DNA of 64,000 nucleotides from Oceanospirillum linum. GTDB taxonomy: Bacteria > Pseudomonadota > Gammaproteobacteria > Pseudomonadales > Halomonadaceae. Of the stretch, positions 9,571 through 20,540 are shown piece by piece (positions within the stretch are counted from its first letter, which is position 1; every line of letters starts with the position of its first letter). A model generated the notes under the pieces. That model saw only the letters and a list, made by a program, of their open reading frames with translations. It was not told the DNA's origin and did not search any database. The position numbers and the translations under genes were made by a program. The DNA is taken from NCBI RefSeq assembly GCF_001995095.2, contig NZ_MTSD02000003.1, forward strand, positions 434,001 to 498,000, written 5' to 3'.

Positions 9571-9799
9571 AGAATCCGATAAAGAGTAGATCTGCGCTTC
9601 AGTGATATCGATCATAAAGAAGGGCCAGAACAATGAATAGAGTCGCCCCTGGAGCACGCAAGGCAACTTTATCATCAGGATTCCCCTCCGGCACAGCCAA
9701 CCTTTCACACCGTCGTTGTTATAAATGAAATAGTTACGGACACACTGTTTAACACTGCATGTTTTTCAGTTCAGCCGAGACAGATGACGGTAAAGGTAG

Positions 9800-11710
<1,911 letters not shown>

Positions 11711-11754
11711 ACCTGACGAATATGATACAGACCTAACAGTTATTCCGGTTAAAG

Positions 11755-11780
11755 CCTCCGCATCAGCGGAGGCTTTTTTG
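11755..11780 (+). terminator. Terminator of thiC
   Basis: A perfect 8-bp stem, GCCTCCGC with GCGGAGGC, encloses ATCA and is followed by six T. It is a strong intrinsic terminator 45 bases after the thiC stop. Confidence 0.92.
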
Positions 11781-11782
11781 CA

Positions 11783-11947
11783 AGGCGGCATCGACCAGGC
11801 AGTACGCCAGAGGTATCCACAGGCCACTCTTTATACCACCTACCGTAAACACAAACCGGCCATTACCTGCTGAATGTACTTGAGCAGCTGACACCAGATC
11901 AGACCGGTTTTTTCCTGAGCTGGAAAGGAGAGAAACTGCCATGGTAG
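11783..11947 (+). pseudogene. Frame-broken protein-coding remnant
   Basis: From about 11783 a frame reads GIDQAVRQRYPQATLYTTYR and so on, and stops at 11874. A shift of frame near 11864 gives a smooth continuation, HYLLNVLEQLTPDQTGFF, ending at 11947. The composition looks like a real C-terminal protein fragment whose 5' part has been lost. It could be the end of a LysR-type regulator, but that is a guess from style alone. The rest of the 385-base gap, up to phaZ, holds nothing else I recognise. Confidence 0.35.
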
Positions 11948-12095
11948 CCCTGTAACCGAAATAAGCAAAACAAATACCTGATTATCAGTCACTGAAAAAC
12001 CTTTGCCTGTCCCGTCTCTGTGTCTATTATCAATATTGCTGCGACGCACAAATAACCATAAAAAATAATGTCAGCTCAACACAGAGGATTCTGCC

Positions 12096-13310
12096 ATGCT
12101 CTATCAACTCCATCATAATTACAGCCAGGTTGCCCAACCGGTTCACCTTTGGGCTCAGGCTTGGCGCAAGCAGCTATCACTACCCTGGAACCCTCTGCGT
12201 ATCACCCAAACCGGCAAGTTGCTTACCGCTGCGGCTGAGCTGATCGAACGCTGTACCGATAACTACGAAAAACCCGATTTTGATCTGCCTTTCACTGACA
12301 TTGATGGCCAGCAAGTACGCATCCGCGAAGAGGTCGTTCACACCCTGCCGTATTGTAATCTGCTGCACTTCCGCCGCTCAGGCGAATACCAGCACCCTAA
12401 AGTGCTGATTATTGCACCTATGTCCGGCCACTATGCCACTCTGTTACGGGGGACAGTGGAGCAGTTTATTCCCGACCATGAGGTCTATATCACCGATTGG
12501 GTCAACGCCCGGGAAGTGCCTTTGGAAGAGGGCAGTTTCAGCTTTGATGACTATGTGCGCTATCTGATTGAGTTTCTGCAGCTGTTAGGGCCGGATACCC
12601 ATGTGATCGGCGTCTGCCAGCCCAGCGTGCCCGCTATTGTTGCAACCACTGTAATGGCAGAACAGAAAGATCACTGCGCGCCCAAATCCTTAATTCTGAT
12701 GGGTGGCCCCATTGATACCCGCAAAAATCCGACCGAAGTGAACGACTACGCCTCCGGCAAGGATTATGAGTGGTTTCAGGATCAGGTTATCTGCACGGTT
12801 CCGGAGGGTTACCCCGGTGCGGGTCAGCGGGTCTACCCTGGTTTTATTCAGCTGTCCGGCTTTATGAGCATGAATTTCGACAGTCATGTGAATAAACATT
12901 TCAAGTTCTTTGGCGATCTGATCAAGGGCGATGGTGATAGCGCTGAAGCGCATCGTAAGTTCTATAACGAATATCTGGCGGTGATGGATCTGCCCGCTCC
13001 CTTCTTTCTGGAAACGATCAGGAAGGTGTTTCTCGACCACGACCTGCCTCGGGGTGAAATGACCTATGAAGGCAAAAAGATCAATCCGGCCGCCGTGACC
13101 AGAACCGCACTGATGACCATTGAAGGGGAAAACGACGACATTACCGGCATGGGGCAAACAGAAGCTGCCCATGACATTCTAAGCAAGATTCCAAAAACCA
13201 AGCGCCAGCACTATATTCAACAGGACGTTGGTCATTACGGCATCTTTAATGGCCGCCGCTTCCGGGAAGAGATCGCACCTAAGATTAAAACCTTTATGCG
13301 ATCTCTATAG
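12096..13310 (+). CDS. phaZ: Intracellular polyhydroxyalkanoate depolymerase
   Basis: This cytoplasmic enzyme hydrolyses stored polyhydroxybutyrate granules to 3-hydroxybutyrate units. It is an alpha/beta-hydrolase of 404 residues whose nucleophile box is GVCQPS, with Cys174 in place of the usual Ser, as in the PhaZ1 family. The conserved IAPMSGHYATLLRGTV and YITDWVNAREVP blocks support the call. ATG is preceded by GAGG at about 8 bases. It stands alone between thiC and the heme locus; no PHA synthase lies in this window. Confidence 0.92.
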   Translation: MLYQLHHNYSQVAQPVHLWAQAWRKQLSLPWNPLRITQTGKLLTAAAELIERCTDNYEKPDFDLPFTDIDGQQVRIREEVVHTLPYCNLLHFRRSGEYQHPKVLIIAPMSGHYATLLRGTVEQFIPDHEVYITDWVNAREVPLEEGSFSFDDYVRYLIEFLQLLGPDTHVIGVCQPSVPAIVATTVMAEQKDHCAPKSLILMGGPIDTRKNPTEVNDYASGKDYEWFQDQVICTVPEGYPGAGQRVYPGFIQLSGFMSMNFDSHVNKHFKFFGDLIKGDGDSAEAHRKFYNEYLAVMDLPAPFFLETIRKVFLDHDLPRGEMTYEGKKINPAAVTRTALMTIEGENDDITGMGQTEAAHDILSKIPKTKRQHYIQQDVGHYGIFNGRRFREEIAPKIKTFMRSL

Positions 13311-13354
13311 AGGGAGTTGATGTAGCAGGGGCTGCCGCCCCTTTTGGGTATTTT

Positions 13355-13894
13355 TTATGCCGCCTCTGTGCGTTTTTTATGGCCTTCCCGCAGGTGGTTA
13401 ACATCTTCACCGGCCAGCGAGTTGCCCACCAATGTATAGGCGGCACCAAAACCTTTAACGAAACGTCCGCCCTGGGGTTTGAGACGGAAGAGGCGGAAGT
13501 CAGACAACTGACTCAGATTCCGGATACGTTCACCCAGACGCGCTTCTAAAATATCGACACCCTCCGACCACGCCGCAGAATCCGTTTCCAGCAGTTCTGC
13601 GTTAACCGAATAATTAACCCGTATCCGTGCAAACAGTTCTTTTGCACTATCTTCATCCTGTGCAATCAGTACAGACGCCTCTGGGTTATGCTGCAAATTA
13701 ATCGCATGCAGCGCTATTTCACTCAGCAACACATAAAGGCATTCATCCCCGATAGCAAAGGGTGCATATGATGCATAGGGCTTCCCATCGGGCTGTATGC
13801 TCGATAGAAACAGGCTTTTACGGCTTTCAATAAAGTCCATCACATCACGGTTAATTTTAACCGCCAGCTTTTGCTGTTTTTCTTCGGGGGTCAT
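13355..13894 (-). CDS. hutZ: Heme utilisation protein HutZ
   Basis: HutZ belongs to the split-barrel FMN-binding/pyridoxamine-oxidase-like fold and degrades or stores heme taken up by the HmuTUV transporter. ATG 13894 gives 179 residues and has GGAG six bases upstream, better than the in-frame ATG four codons earlier. The conserved blocks GKPYASYAPF and QGGRFVKGFGAAY are visible. It is divergent from hmuT, with a Fur-box-like palindrome between them, so iron repression of both sides is likely. Confidence 0.88.
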   Translation of the reverse strand: MTPEEKQQKLAVKINRDVMDFIESRKSLFLSSIQPDGKPYASYAPFAIGDECLYVLLSEIALHAINLQHNPEASVLIAQDEDSAKELFARIRVNYSVNAELLETDSAAWSEGVDILEARLGERIRNLSQLSDFRLFRLKPQGGRFVKGFGAAYTLVGNSLAGEDVNHLREGHKKRTEAA

Positions 13895-13963
13895 AGCTAT
13901 CTCCATTGAGCCTTTGTTCTTTTAACCCTCCTACGATAATGCTGAAAACTGATTCTTGCAAAT

Positions 13964-13982
13964 ACTAATTATTATCATTAGT
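13964..13982. promoter_or_regulatory. Fur-box-like operator between hutZ and hmuT
   Basis: The 19 bases ACTAATTATTATCATTAGT form an inverted repeat and match the GATAATGATAATCATTATC consensus at 13 of 19 positions. The site sits in the divergent promoter region, so it may repress both directions when iron is plentiful. Confidence 0.65.
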
Positions 13983-14040
13983 CTTTGCTGAAAGCTGCAG
14001 CATAACCTGCCATTGAATCCGAACCCCATGTGAGAGAGCC

Positions 14041-14916
14041 ATGACCCGACCTAATTCGCCTCTGATCCGTCAGCTACTTTTTGCACTGACACTTACCCTG
14101 TCTGCCGTCAGCTTCGCGGCCGGGAATCAACGTATTATCAGTGCCGACTCTGGCAGCACCGAACTCCTGGTCGCTTTTGGCCTGCAGGATCAGCTGATCG
14201 CGATCGATGTCACCAGCACACAACCGGATACCGATAACCCGCTCCCTTCGATAGGCTACCACCGCAACCTGTCTGCAGAAGGTATTATGAGTATGAACCC
14301 GGATATTCTGATCGGCAGCAACCATATGGGCCCTGACCATGTGATTAAACAGCTGAAACAGAGCCCCGTTAAACTGATTCAGCTTCCCGTAGCCCATACC
14401 ACAGAGCAGCTTAATCAGAACATTCACACTCTGGCTCAGCAGCTGGGACAGCCCCATCTGGGCAACAGCCTGATTGAAGAAAACAAGAAAACGCTGCAGC
14501 AACTGCAAGCACAATCTCTGCAGCAAGAAAACGCTGTTTTTCTGCTAAGCATGGACAGCAAACTGCGTATGGCGGGGAGAAAAACCGGCGGCGGTGCTTT
14601 AATTGCACTGACCGGAGCCCAAAATCTGGCGGATTACGATAACTACCGAAGCATCTCTGTTGAAGCTTTAGTCGCGATGCAGCCAAGTATTATTCTGGTC
14701 TCAACCCGTGACCCGCAAGATGGCATCAGGAAATTCCTGGACAGCAATCCACTGCTAAAACACACACCAGCGGGGCAGCATGGAAAAATTTATGCGGTTG
14801 ATGGCCGAACCATTGTTTCCGGTGGCCTGAGTGTTTCTGCTCTGGCAGAAGCAAAACGCCTGTCCGATAAAGCCCAGGCCAGCGCGTCATTAGCAGACGC
14901 CAAGCATCAGGAGTAA
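14041..14916 (+). CDS. hmuT: Hemin ABC transporter substrate-binding protein
   Basis: HmuT (HutB) captures heme in the periplasm and delivers it to the HmuUV inner-membrane transporter. The 291-residue chain starts with a signal peptide (about residues 1-26, ending SFA before AGNQRII) and has the two-lobed class III binding-protein fold. RIISADSGSTELLVAFG and MAGRKTGGGALIALTGA are family hallmarks. It starts the hmuTUV operon; hmuU follows four bases after its stop. Confidence 0.92.
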   Translation: MTRPNSPLIRQLLFALTLTLSAVSFAAGNQRIISADSGSTELLVAFGLQDQLIAIDVTSTQPDTDNPLPSIGYHRNLSAEGIMSMNPDILIGSNHMGPDHVIKQLKQSPVKLIQLPVAHTTEQLNQNIHTLAQQLGQPHLGNSLIEENKKTLQQLQAQSLQQENAVFLLSMDSKLRMAGRKTGGGALIALTGAQNLADYDNYRSISVEALVAMQPSIILVSTRDPQDGIRKFLDSNPLLKHTPAGQHGKIYAVDGRTIVSGGLSVSALAEAKRLSDKAQASASLADAKHQE

Positions 14917-14920
14917 TATT

Positions 14921-15949
14921 ATGCTCCGCCTGCCGCCTGCTCTGACCGCTTCGGTGCTGTTCGCACTACTGCTACTCGCCGCGCTATCGTCCATTATGCT
15001 GGGGGCGATGCCTCTGCCGGCTCTGGAGAGTCTATTAACGGTTATCGATGCCGCAACCGGCTCTGCTTTCAGTAATCTGCAAAGTTATCAACAGGCCGTC
15101 GTCACAGAACTACGACTGCCTCGCATACTACTGGCTCTGGCGGTGGGGGCTATTCTGGCTCAGTCCGGAGCAGTGATGCAGGGGCTGTTCCGTAACCCGC
15201 TGGCGGATCCCGGCATTATCGGCGTATCATCCGGTGCCGCCGTCGGTGCCGTTATCGCCATCGTTTGGCTACCCGCAAGCATCTCAGCCTGGTCGGTTCC
15301 CGTAGCCGCTTTTATTTCAGGACTGGGAGCAACACTCCTGGTATACGGCCTGTCTCAGACCCGCTCCGGCACCTCCGTGCTGGTACTGCTACTGGCTGGC
15401 GTCGCGTTATCAGCCTTTGCCGGAGCTGCTATCGGCTTTGTCAGCTATTTTGCCAGCGATGAAAACCTACGGGCCCTCAGTCTTTGGCAGATGGGGTCAT
15501 TGGCAGGGAGCGATACCCACAAAATTCTACTGGCCAGCGCCACCTTTGCCCTGTTGGCCTACGCATTCCAGAAACGAGCCGGGGCTCTGAATGCACTATT
15601 GCTGGGCGAAGCCGACGCCCGCCACCTGGGCATTAATGTAGAACGCCTTAAACTGGAACTGATCGTGCTGACCGCCGTCGGCGTCGGCGTCGCAGTTGCC
15701 TGCTCAGGCATTATCGGCTTTGTGGGTCTGGTGGTTCCTCATATTGTTCGTATGACCACCGGCCCCAGTCACAAGACACTGCTGCCGCTGACAGCCCTAT
15801 GCGGCGCTTTGCTGCTGCTGGTGGCGGATCTTTTCTCCCGCCTGGCCGTGCAGCCGGCGGAACTGCCGGTAGGACTGGTTACCGCGCTGATGGGAGCGCC
15901 TTTTTTTCTGTTTATGCTGATTCAGCAACGTCGTCGCTGGAATACCTGA
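14921..15949 (+). CDS. hmuU: Hemin ABC transporter permease
   Basis: HmuU (HutC) is the FecCD/BtuC-type permease of the heme importer, 342 residues with about ten membrane helices. The typical motif LRLPRILLALAVGAILAQSG lies near residues 49-68, and GLFRNPLADPGIIGVSSGA at about 88-106 contacts the ATPase. It is packed between hmuT and hmuV with 4-base and 1-base gaps, indicating one transcript and a 2:2 complex with HmuV. Confidence 0.94.
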   Translation: MLRLPPALTASVLFALLLLAALSSIMLGAMPLPALESLLTVIDAATGSAFSNLQSYQQAVVTELRLPRILLALAVGAILAQSGAVMQGLFRNPLADPGIIGVSSGAAVGAVIAIVWLPASISAWSVPVAAFISGLGATLLVYGLSQTRSGTSVLVLLLAGVALSAFAGAAIGFVSYFASDENLRALSLWQMGSLAGSDTHKILLASATFALLAYAFQKRAGALNALLLGEADARHLGINVERLKLELIVLTAVGVGVAVACSGIIGFVGLVVPHIVRMTTGPSHKTLLPLTALCGALLLLVADLFSRLAVQPAELPVGLVTALMGAPFFLFMLIQQRRRWNT

Positions 15950-15950
15950 T

Positions 15951-16745
15951 ATGACCCTGAAAAAAAACATCAAGGCAGAAAAAGCCATGCTACATCTCAG
16001 CAACCTGCATGTGCAGGTGGGCACCAAAAGCCTGCTGAACCTGGATAATCTGGAGCTTAAAGCTGGCGAGGTCATGGGTGTTCTCGGCCCTAACGGTGCC
16101 GGTAAATCCACACTGTTTAAGGCGATTACCGGTACCATTGAGAACGAGGGCCGTGTTCTGCTCCATGGTAAACCACGCCAGGATTGGCAACATAAGGCAC
16201 TGGCACAACATTTGGGTGTGCTGGCTCAATCCAGCGAATTGACCTTCCCTTTTCTGGCCCAGGAGGTGGTCGCCCTGGGGCTCACCCCACTGACCATAGG
16301 CCATAAAGAGGGCTGGCAGCTGATCTACAACCTGATGGAGCATACCGACTGTCGGCATCTCGCAGAGCGAAGCTATCCATCGTTGTCCGGTGGTGAGCGC
16401 CAGCGCGTACAGCTGGCCCGTGTACTTCTGCAATTAAGTCAGGCGCAAAGTGCACCACTACTGATGCTGGATGAGCCCACATCTGCCCAGGATCTGGGAC
16501 AGCAACACGGTATCCTCTCCCTCGCCCGTGATCTGGCAAAAAACCGGGGCTATGCCGTCCTTGTGATTTTGCATGACCTGAATCAGGCCCTGCAATATTG
16601 CGATCATTGCTGCCTGATTGATAATGGAGAAATTGCCCTGCAGGGTGAACCGGAAACGATTCTGACACCGGAGACCATCGAGCGGCACTGGCAATACCTG
16701 CCAGAGAAGATCCATATGAGTAGCGGCCAGCCTATTCTGATCTGA
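15951..16745 (+). CDS. hmuV: Hemin ABC transporter ATP-binding protein
   Basis: HmuV (HutD) powers heme import. The Walker A box GPNGAGKST is at residues 46-54, the signature LSGGERQRVQLAR follows, and the Walker B box is LLMLDEPTSAQD. The start at 15951 lies one base after hmuU. An internal ATG at 15987 with AAGG upstream would give the more usual N-terminus MLHLSNLHV, so the true start is uncertain by 12 codons. Confidence 0.92.
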   Translation: MTLKKNIKAEKAMLHLSNLHVQVGTKSLLNLDNLELKAGEVMGVLGPNGAGKSTLFKAITGTIENEGRVLLHGKPRQDWQHKALAQHLGVLAQSSELTFPFLAQEVVALGLTPLTIGHKEGWQLIYNLMEHTDCRHLAERSYPSLSGGERQRVQLARVLLQLSQAQSAPLLMLDEPTSAQDLGQQHGILSLARDLAKNRGYAVLVILHDLNQALQYCDHCCLIDNGEIALQGEPETILTPETIERHWQYLPEKIHMSSGQPILI

Positions 16746-16770
16746 CCCACCTCATACCATCATTAACCCT

Positions 16771-16812
16771 AAAAAAAGGGTTGTGCCGGTTAAGGCAACA
16801 ACCCTTTTTTTA
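16771..16812. terminator. Bidirectional terminator between hmuV and hmuS
   Basis: A long stem (AGGGTTGTGCC with GGCAACAACCCT) is flanked by seven A on the left and seven T on the right. It can stop transcription from hmuTUV and from hmuS, which converge here. Confidence 0.92.
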
Positions 16813-16827
16813 TTGCGCAACCGGATA

Positions 16828-17916
16828 TTAGATCGTCCCGGCTTCCTCTGGCTGTTCCAGTGTTTCCAGCAACGTCTGCCATTCGGTCAGCTCTTTTTGT
16901 CCCGGTTTTCTTGCCCCAAACAACTGCAGCACCTGATAGCCCTGTTGATCGAAGAACTCCAGAGAAGAGACCACGCCATCTTCGGTGGGGCGTCGAACCA
17001 GCCAGGCTTCGGAAAAAGTCTCTGTGTTCGCATGCAGATTAAAGCCCGGATCAAGCACGTTAAACCAGGGCCCCATACGCACCAGTTTGTTTACCACTCC
17101 GGTGTGGATCTGCACAATACCTGCGTTACCCACAAAAACCATAATCGGTAAATCTTGCTGAGCCGCCTTTTCTAATGCCTGCTCCAGAACGGTCACCGGC
17201 AAGATCCTGGCCCGCTCTTCCCCTGCCAGACGAAACGCCTGTTTCCGCTCCAAGTCATGTTTTTTCAACAGGTCAGAGAAATCATGCACATCTTTCAGCT
17301 GATCCCAGTCCGCCCGGAAAGCGGTGCGATCGACGTCCGTATCAGCCTGAGCCGGATTGATAACCCACTGATCAGCCTGAGCAGCAAGCTCAGGATCGAT
17401 ATACTGCCCTGGGGACTGATCCTCAACCCGATAGCAGGTAACCAGCTGCTCCAGGCGCTGAATATCCGTGTCAGCATTAGCGTAAACTTTATGTACCGCC
17501 GTGCCGGCCTGGTCAAAAAACTGCAGGCTGCGCCGCTCTCCCTCTGTGACAGAGTAAGCAAAGGACCATTGCTTAAAGAAAATACGCAGATCAATGTCAC
17601 CCAGAAATAAGCCCACCTTTTCACCGCCGCCCAGCTTGCCATAGATGCCGGTTTTTTCGTGAACCACACTGTCATTCCGGGACAGGGCCATGACCGAGTC
17701 CAGTGTGCGCATCTCAGCCATCAATTGACGCAGACTTTCCGGATCAGAACGCAGCCGGGTAACACCATCCCCACAGTTCAGTGCCACCAGCTCCGCTTCA
17801 CTGACCCCCAGAGCATCCGCCACGTTGCGGATTCTCAGCTTAGGATTATCCGCTTTAAAGCGTGCGACGCGCTCGCGCAAACTGTTTAAGCTATCGCGAC
17901 TCAGAGGTTGAATCAT
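16828..17916 (-). CDS. hmuS: Hemin-degrading factor HmuS/HemS
   Basis: HmuS receives heme in the cytoplasm and stores or degrades it. The 362-residue chain holds two tandem HemS/ChuX-type domains (about residues 20-175 and 200-355); the second carries VGNAGIVQIHTG and GPWFNVLDPGFNLH, with conserved histidines. ATG 17916 is chosen because AAGGGAG precedes it by five bases; the GTG extension to 17946 would contain that binding site. It is divergent from the di-heme peroxidase gene, and a strong Fur box lies between them. Confidence 0.92.
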   Translation of the reverse strand: MIQPLSRDSLNSLRERVARFKADNPKLRIRNVADALGVSEAELVALNCGDGVTRLRSDPESLRQLMAEMRTLDSVMALSRNDSVVHEKTGIYGKLGGGEKVGLFLGDIDLRIFFKQWSFAYSVTEGERRSLQFFDQAGTAVHKVYANADTDIQRLEQLVTCYRVEDQSPGQYIDPELAAQADQWVINPAQADTDVDRTAFRADWDQLKDVHDFSDLLKKHDLERKQAFRLAGEERARILPVTVLEQALEKAAQQDLPIMVFVGNAGIVQIHTGVVNKLVRMGPWFNVLDPGFNLHANTETFSEAWLVRRPTEDGVVSSLEFFDQQGYQVLQLFGARKPGQKELTEWQTLLETLEQPEEAGTI

Positions 17917-17963
17917 GCCATCTCCCTTATCTTTTTGATCGATCACTTATTGCCCAAGTTAAT

Positions 17964-17982
17964 GATAGTGATTATCATAATC
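17964..17982. promoter_or_regulatory. Fur box between hmuS and the di-heme peroxidase gene
   Basis: GATAGTGATTATCATAATC matches the 19-base Fur consensus at 16 of 19 positions, the best such site in the window. It lies 48 bases before hmuS and 26 bases before the divergent peroxidase gene, so both should be iron-regulated. Confidence 0.85.
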
Positions 17983-18007
17983 AAAGTCACTTGAAATTGA
18001 ATCCACT

Positions 18008-19261
18008 ATGATCTACCGACCTCCGCATCGCTTAAAATATGCCCAAAGCCCTTTAAAACTGTCCCGCCTTACGCTAGTACTGACTTGCTCAGCTCTTTGC
18101 GCCTGTGGTCAGGGCTCATCAGGCCAAACATCAACCGATGCAACGCAGACCTCTGCCGTAAGCGCTAAAGCAGCTCTTGGGCAGATGCTATTCTTTGACC
18201 CTAATCTCTCCCTGACGCGCAACCAATCCTGCAGCAGCTGCCATGACCCCGACAGAGCCTTTACCGACAGTCGAACAGCGGCTATTGAATCAGGGGTCTC
18301 CATTGGTGATGACGGTATCAGTCTGGGAAACCGCAACGCCCCAACCCTAAGTTATATAGGGCTAACACCTGAATTTGCAGTCGATACCGATATCGATGGA
18401 AATGGAGAGTACGGAAAGTATGAAGAGTACGGAGAATACCTGGGCGGCTTTTTCCATGACGGGCGCGCCAAAACGCTGCAACAGCAGGCAGGTCAGCCAT
18501 TTCTGAATCCGGTGGAGATGGCGATCCCTGACAAAGCAACCTTGATAGCCCGGATCATAGAGCAACCCCGCTATGCGGAGGCCTTTCAACGGGCTTTTCA
18601 GCGTTACGATTTCAGTGATACGGAAGCGGTTTTCTCTGACGTCACCGAGAGTCTGGTGGCGTTTCAGCAAACCGAGCTGTTCCAGCCTTTTGATGCCAAG
18701 TACGACCGCTGGCTGGCGGGGGAAGACGAGCTGACAGCGACAGAGGAGCGAGGCCGAGTGCTTTTTTTCACATCCAGCCAAACTAGCTGCGTCAACTGTC
18801 ACCGTATGGGGGAGGCTAACAACGCCCACTATGAGACCTTTACTCACTATCGCTATCGCAATATCGGCGCTCCGGTTAACCTGGAGCTGGAGCAAAGCAC
18901 CTCGGAGGCTGATCCCGGTATTGCGGCGCAGCCGGATCTGGAGTACGCCACAGCGGGCGCGTTTAAAACGCCCACCCTGCGTAATGTCGCGGTTACAGGG
19001 CCCTACCTGCACAATGGTGCGTTAAAAACACTGGAGGCGGTATTGGAACTCTATAACTTCCGCAGCTGGGGCAATACCAGCAACCCGAATCATGGGATAA
19101 ACCCTGAAACCGGTCTCATCTGGCAGACAGATAGCTATGCCGATCAGCTACACGGGGCAGAACTGGCGATGCCGGAGCTGTCATCCCAGGACAAGCAGGA
19201 TCTGATCGCCTTTTTAAAAACGCTGACCGACCGTCGCTATGAGTCGCTGCTAAACGAATAA
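18008..19261 (+). CDS. Di-heme cytochrome c peroxidase (MauG/CcpA family) lipoprotein
   Basis: A 417-residue exported protein with two c-type heme sites, C75-S-S-C-H79 and C261-V-N-C-H265, each starting one of two cytochrome c domains. This layout is that of bacterial cytochrome c peroxidases and MauG relatives. The N-terminus (LVLTCSALCACGQ) is hydrophobic with a lipobox-like LCAC, so it may be lipid-anchored. The extended loop YGEYLGGFFHDGRAKTLQQQ and the second-domain FKTPTLRNVAVTGPYLHNGA are typical. Its promoter shares the Fur box with hmuS. The substrate is unknown; the setting suggests a link to heme uptake or peroxide defence under iron limitation. Confidence 0.85.
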   Translation: MIYRPPHRLKYAQSPLKLSRLTLVLTCSALCACGQGSSGQTSTDATQTSAVSAKAALGQMLFFDPNLSLTRNQSCSSCHDPDRAFTDSRTAAIESGVSIGDDGISLGNRNAPTLSYIGLTPEFAVDTDIDGNGEYGKYEEYGEYLGGFFHDGRAKTLQQQAGQPFLNPVEMAIPDKATLIARIIEQPRYAEAFQRAFQRYDFSDTEAVFSDVTESLVAFQQTELFQPFDAKYDRWLAGEDELTATEERGRVLFFTSSQTSCVNCHRMGEANNAHYETFTHYRYRNIGAPVNLELEQSTSEADPGIAAQPDLEYATAGAFKTPTLRNVAVTGPYLHNGALKTLEAVLELYNFRSWGNTSNPNHGINPETGLIWQTDSYADQLHGAELAMPELSSQDKQDLIAFLKTLTDRRYESLLNE

Positions 19262-19313
19262 CTCATACCTTTCCAACCAAACGCTATGGGCAGAGAAAAA
19301 CAGACGCAACAAA

Positions 19314-19340
19314 AAAACCCCGCTTATCCGGCGGGGTTTT
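19314..19340. terminator. Bidirectional terminator after the peroxidase gene
   Basis: CCCCGC and GCGGGG enclose a seven-base loop, with A-rich and T-rich flanks. It serves two convergent genes, the peroxidase (+) and the HmuY-family gene (-). Confidence 0.88.
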
Positions 19341-19365
19341 ATCACTCATGGTTGGACGCTGAGAT

Positions 19366-20508
19366 TTACTCCGCCGCCTTCCACTGCTCCACCTGAAGGG
19401 TCAGCGGGCTGTAGCTGCTGAAGTGAATTCGGCCATAAGCATTGCCATCTGCTGATTTTACAATCCAGCCATTGCTGTCGCCTTTATCATGTACGGTGAC
19501 GATATGCGTTGTGCTGTCGTAGTCATACCAGCCACTTGATGGCATTAGTGTTTTTACTGCATCCGCAGCGGTAACACAGTCATCCGCCTTAACCGCATTA
19601 AATTCAGCCAGAGTGTTTGCTGCGTTCAGTTTCTCGAACTCCGCTGCAACCGGGTTACCATCGGCGTCATAAAGCGCATCATACTGATGGGCAACACAGG
19701 CTTTAGCGGAAGCGTTAAGGCTGAAACCTACATACTTCTGATAAGCTATATCCCATGCGGTGTTCGTTGCGGTATCAGCAACCGTGATATCTCCGGACAG
19801 ATCAAGACCTACCGCCGTTCCGCCGGTGGCGTCCAGACTGATCGTTTTCTCTACCGCACCTGTGGCGGCATCAGCATAGCGGATAAAGAGACTGGCGGAG
19901 GAAAGATCACCGTTCTCACCGGTATTACTCAGAACCTGAACTTTATGGTGGTTACCTTCATCGTCGTCAATCAGATAGACCGCAAAGGTTGGCCACATGG
20001 CATGCCCGCCCGCAGCGCCATACTCCAGAGCACCAAAATCACCGGGCGCATTAAAGGCCCCTTCGGAGGAATCGGTAAAATACTTATAAACCTGACTGGT
20101 ATCGGTGGGATCTGTTACATCCCATACGGAGTCCGCTAAAAGAGCACCAACACCCTGAGCATCACCTGCTTTATCGCTACCGACAATCGCGGCCTGACCG
20201 GAGCCTGATGCACCGCCGTTCAGCGAGTAAACCGTGCTATAGCCGGACTTCTCGACCTTAAGCTCCCAATCATCATACTCGGTAACAATACTGTTCGTTT
20301 CAAGATCCCAGTAAACAGCCCCTGAATCCGGTGTCAGACCAGGAGAGGCCGTTGCAGCCTGCCAGGAACCGGCACCAGTCTCACCTACTGCTGTATCACC
20401 ATCGGAATCATCATCACTATCCGACCCTAAGCAGCCGGTCAGTGTCAGTGTTGCCGCCAGAACAGCAGTGCTCAGTAAAGAACGGGTAAAGGGTAACTCT
20501 AAATTCAT
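19366..20508 (-). CDS. HmuY-family heme-binding lipoprotein
   Basis: A 380-residue outer-membrane-type lipoprotein. The signal ends in LTLTGC with the lipidation cysteine near residue 26, followed by an Asp/Ser-rich linker. The fold resembles HmuY, the heme-capturing lipoprotein known from Porphyromonas: the repeated WD-x-A-x-Q-K motif (WDIAYQKYVGF) is visible near residues 252-262. It lies 32 bases upstream of the TonB-dependent receptor stop, on the same strand and downstream of it, so they form one operon. It probably gathers heme or a heme-bearing ligand for that receptor; ligand binding is inferred from family only. Confidence 0.75.
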   Translation of the reverse strand: MNLELPFTRSLLSTAVLAATLTLTGCLGSDSDDDSDGDTAVGETGAGSWQAATASPGLTPDSGAVYWDLETNSIVTEYDDWELKVEKSGYSTVYSLNGGASGSGQAAIVGSDKAGDAQGVGALLADSVWDVTDPTDTSQVYKYFTDSSEGAFNAPGDFGALEYGAAGGHAMWPTFAVYLIDDDEGNHHKVQVLSNTGENGDLSSASLFIRYADAATGAVEKTISLDATGGTAVGLDLSGDITVADTATNTAWDIAYQKYVGFSLNASAKACVAHQYDALYDADGNPVAAEFEKLNAANTLAEFNAVKADDCVTAADAVKTLMPSSGWYDYDSTTHIVTVHDKGDSNGWIVKSADGNAYGRIHFSSYSPLTLQVEQWKAAE

Positions 20509-20540
20509 GATGTTCTCCGTAACGGTTAGCAGAAAAAATA

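Noticed and set aside
14074-14526. Minus-strand frame opposite hmuT
   Set aside because: It is an antisense shadow with no start signal or recognisable product; the plus-strand hmuT is clear.
18008-19261. Classical periplasmic cytochrome c peroxidase
   Set aside because: The enzyme family is right, but the lipobox-like N-terminus, long insert between hemes and the Fur-controlled heme locus argue for a specialised role, so no specific gene name was given.
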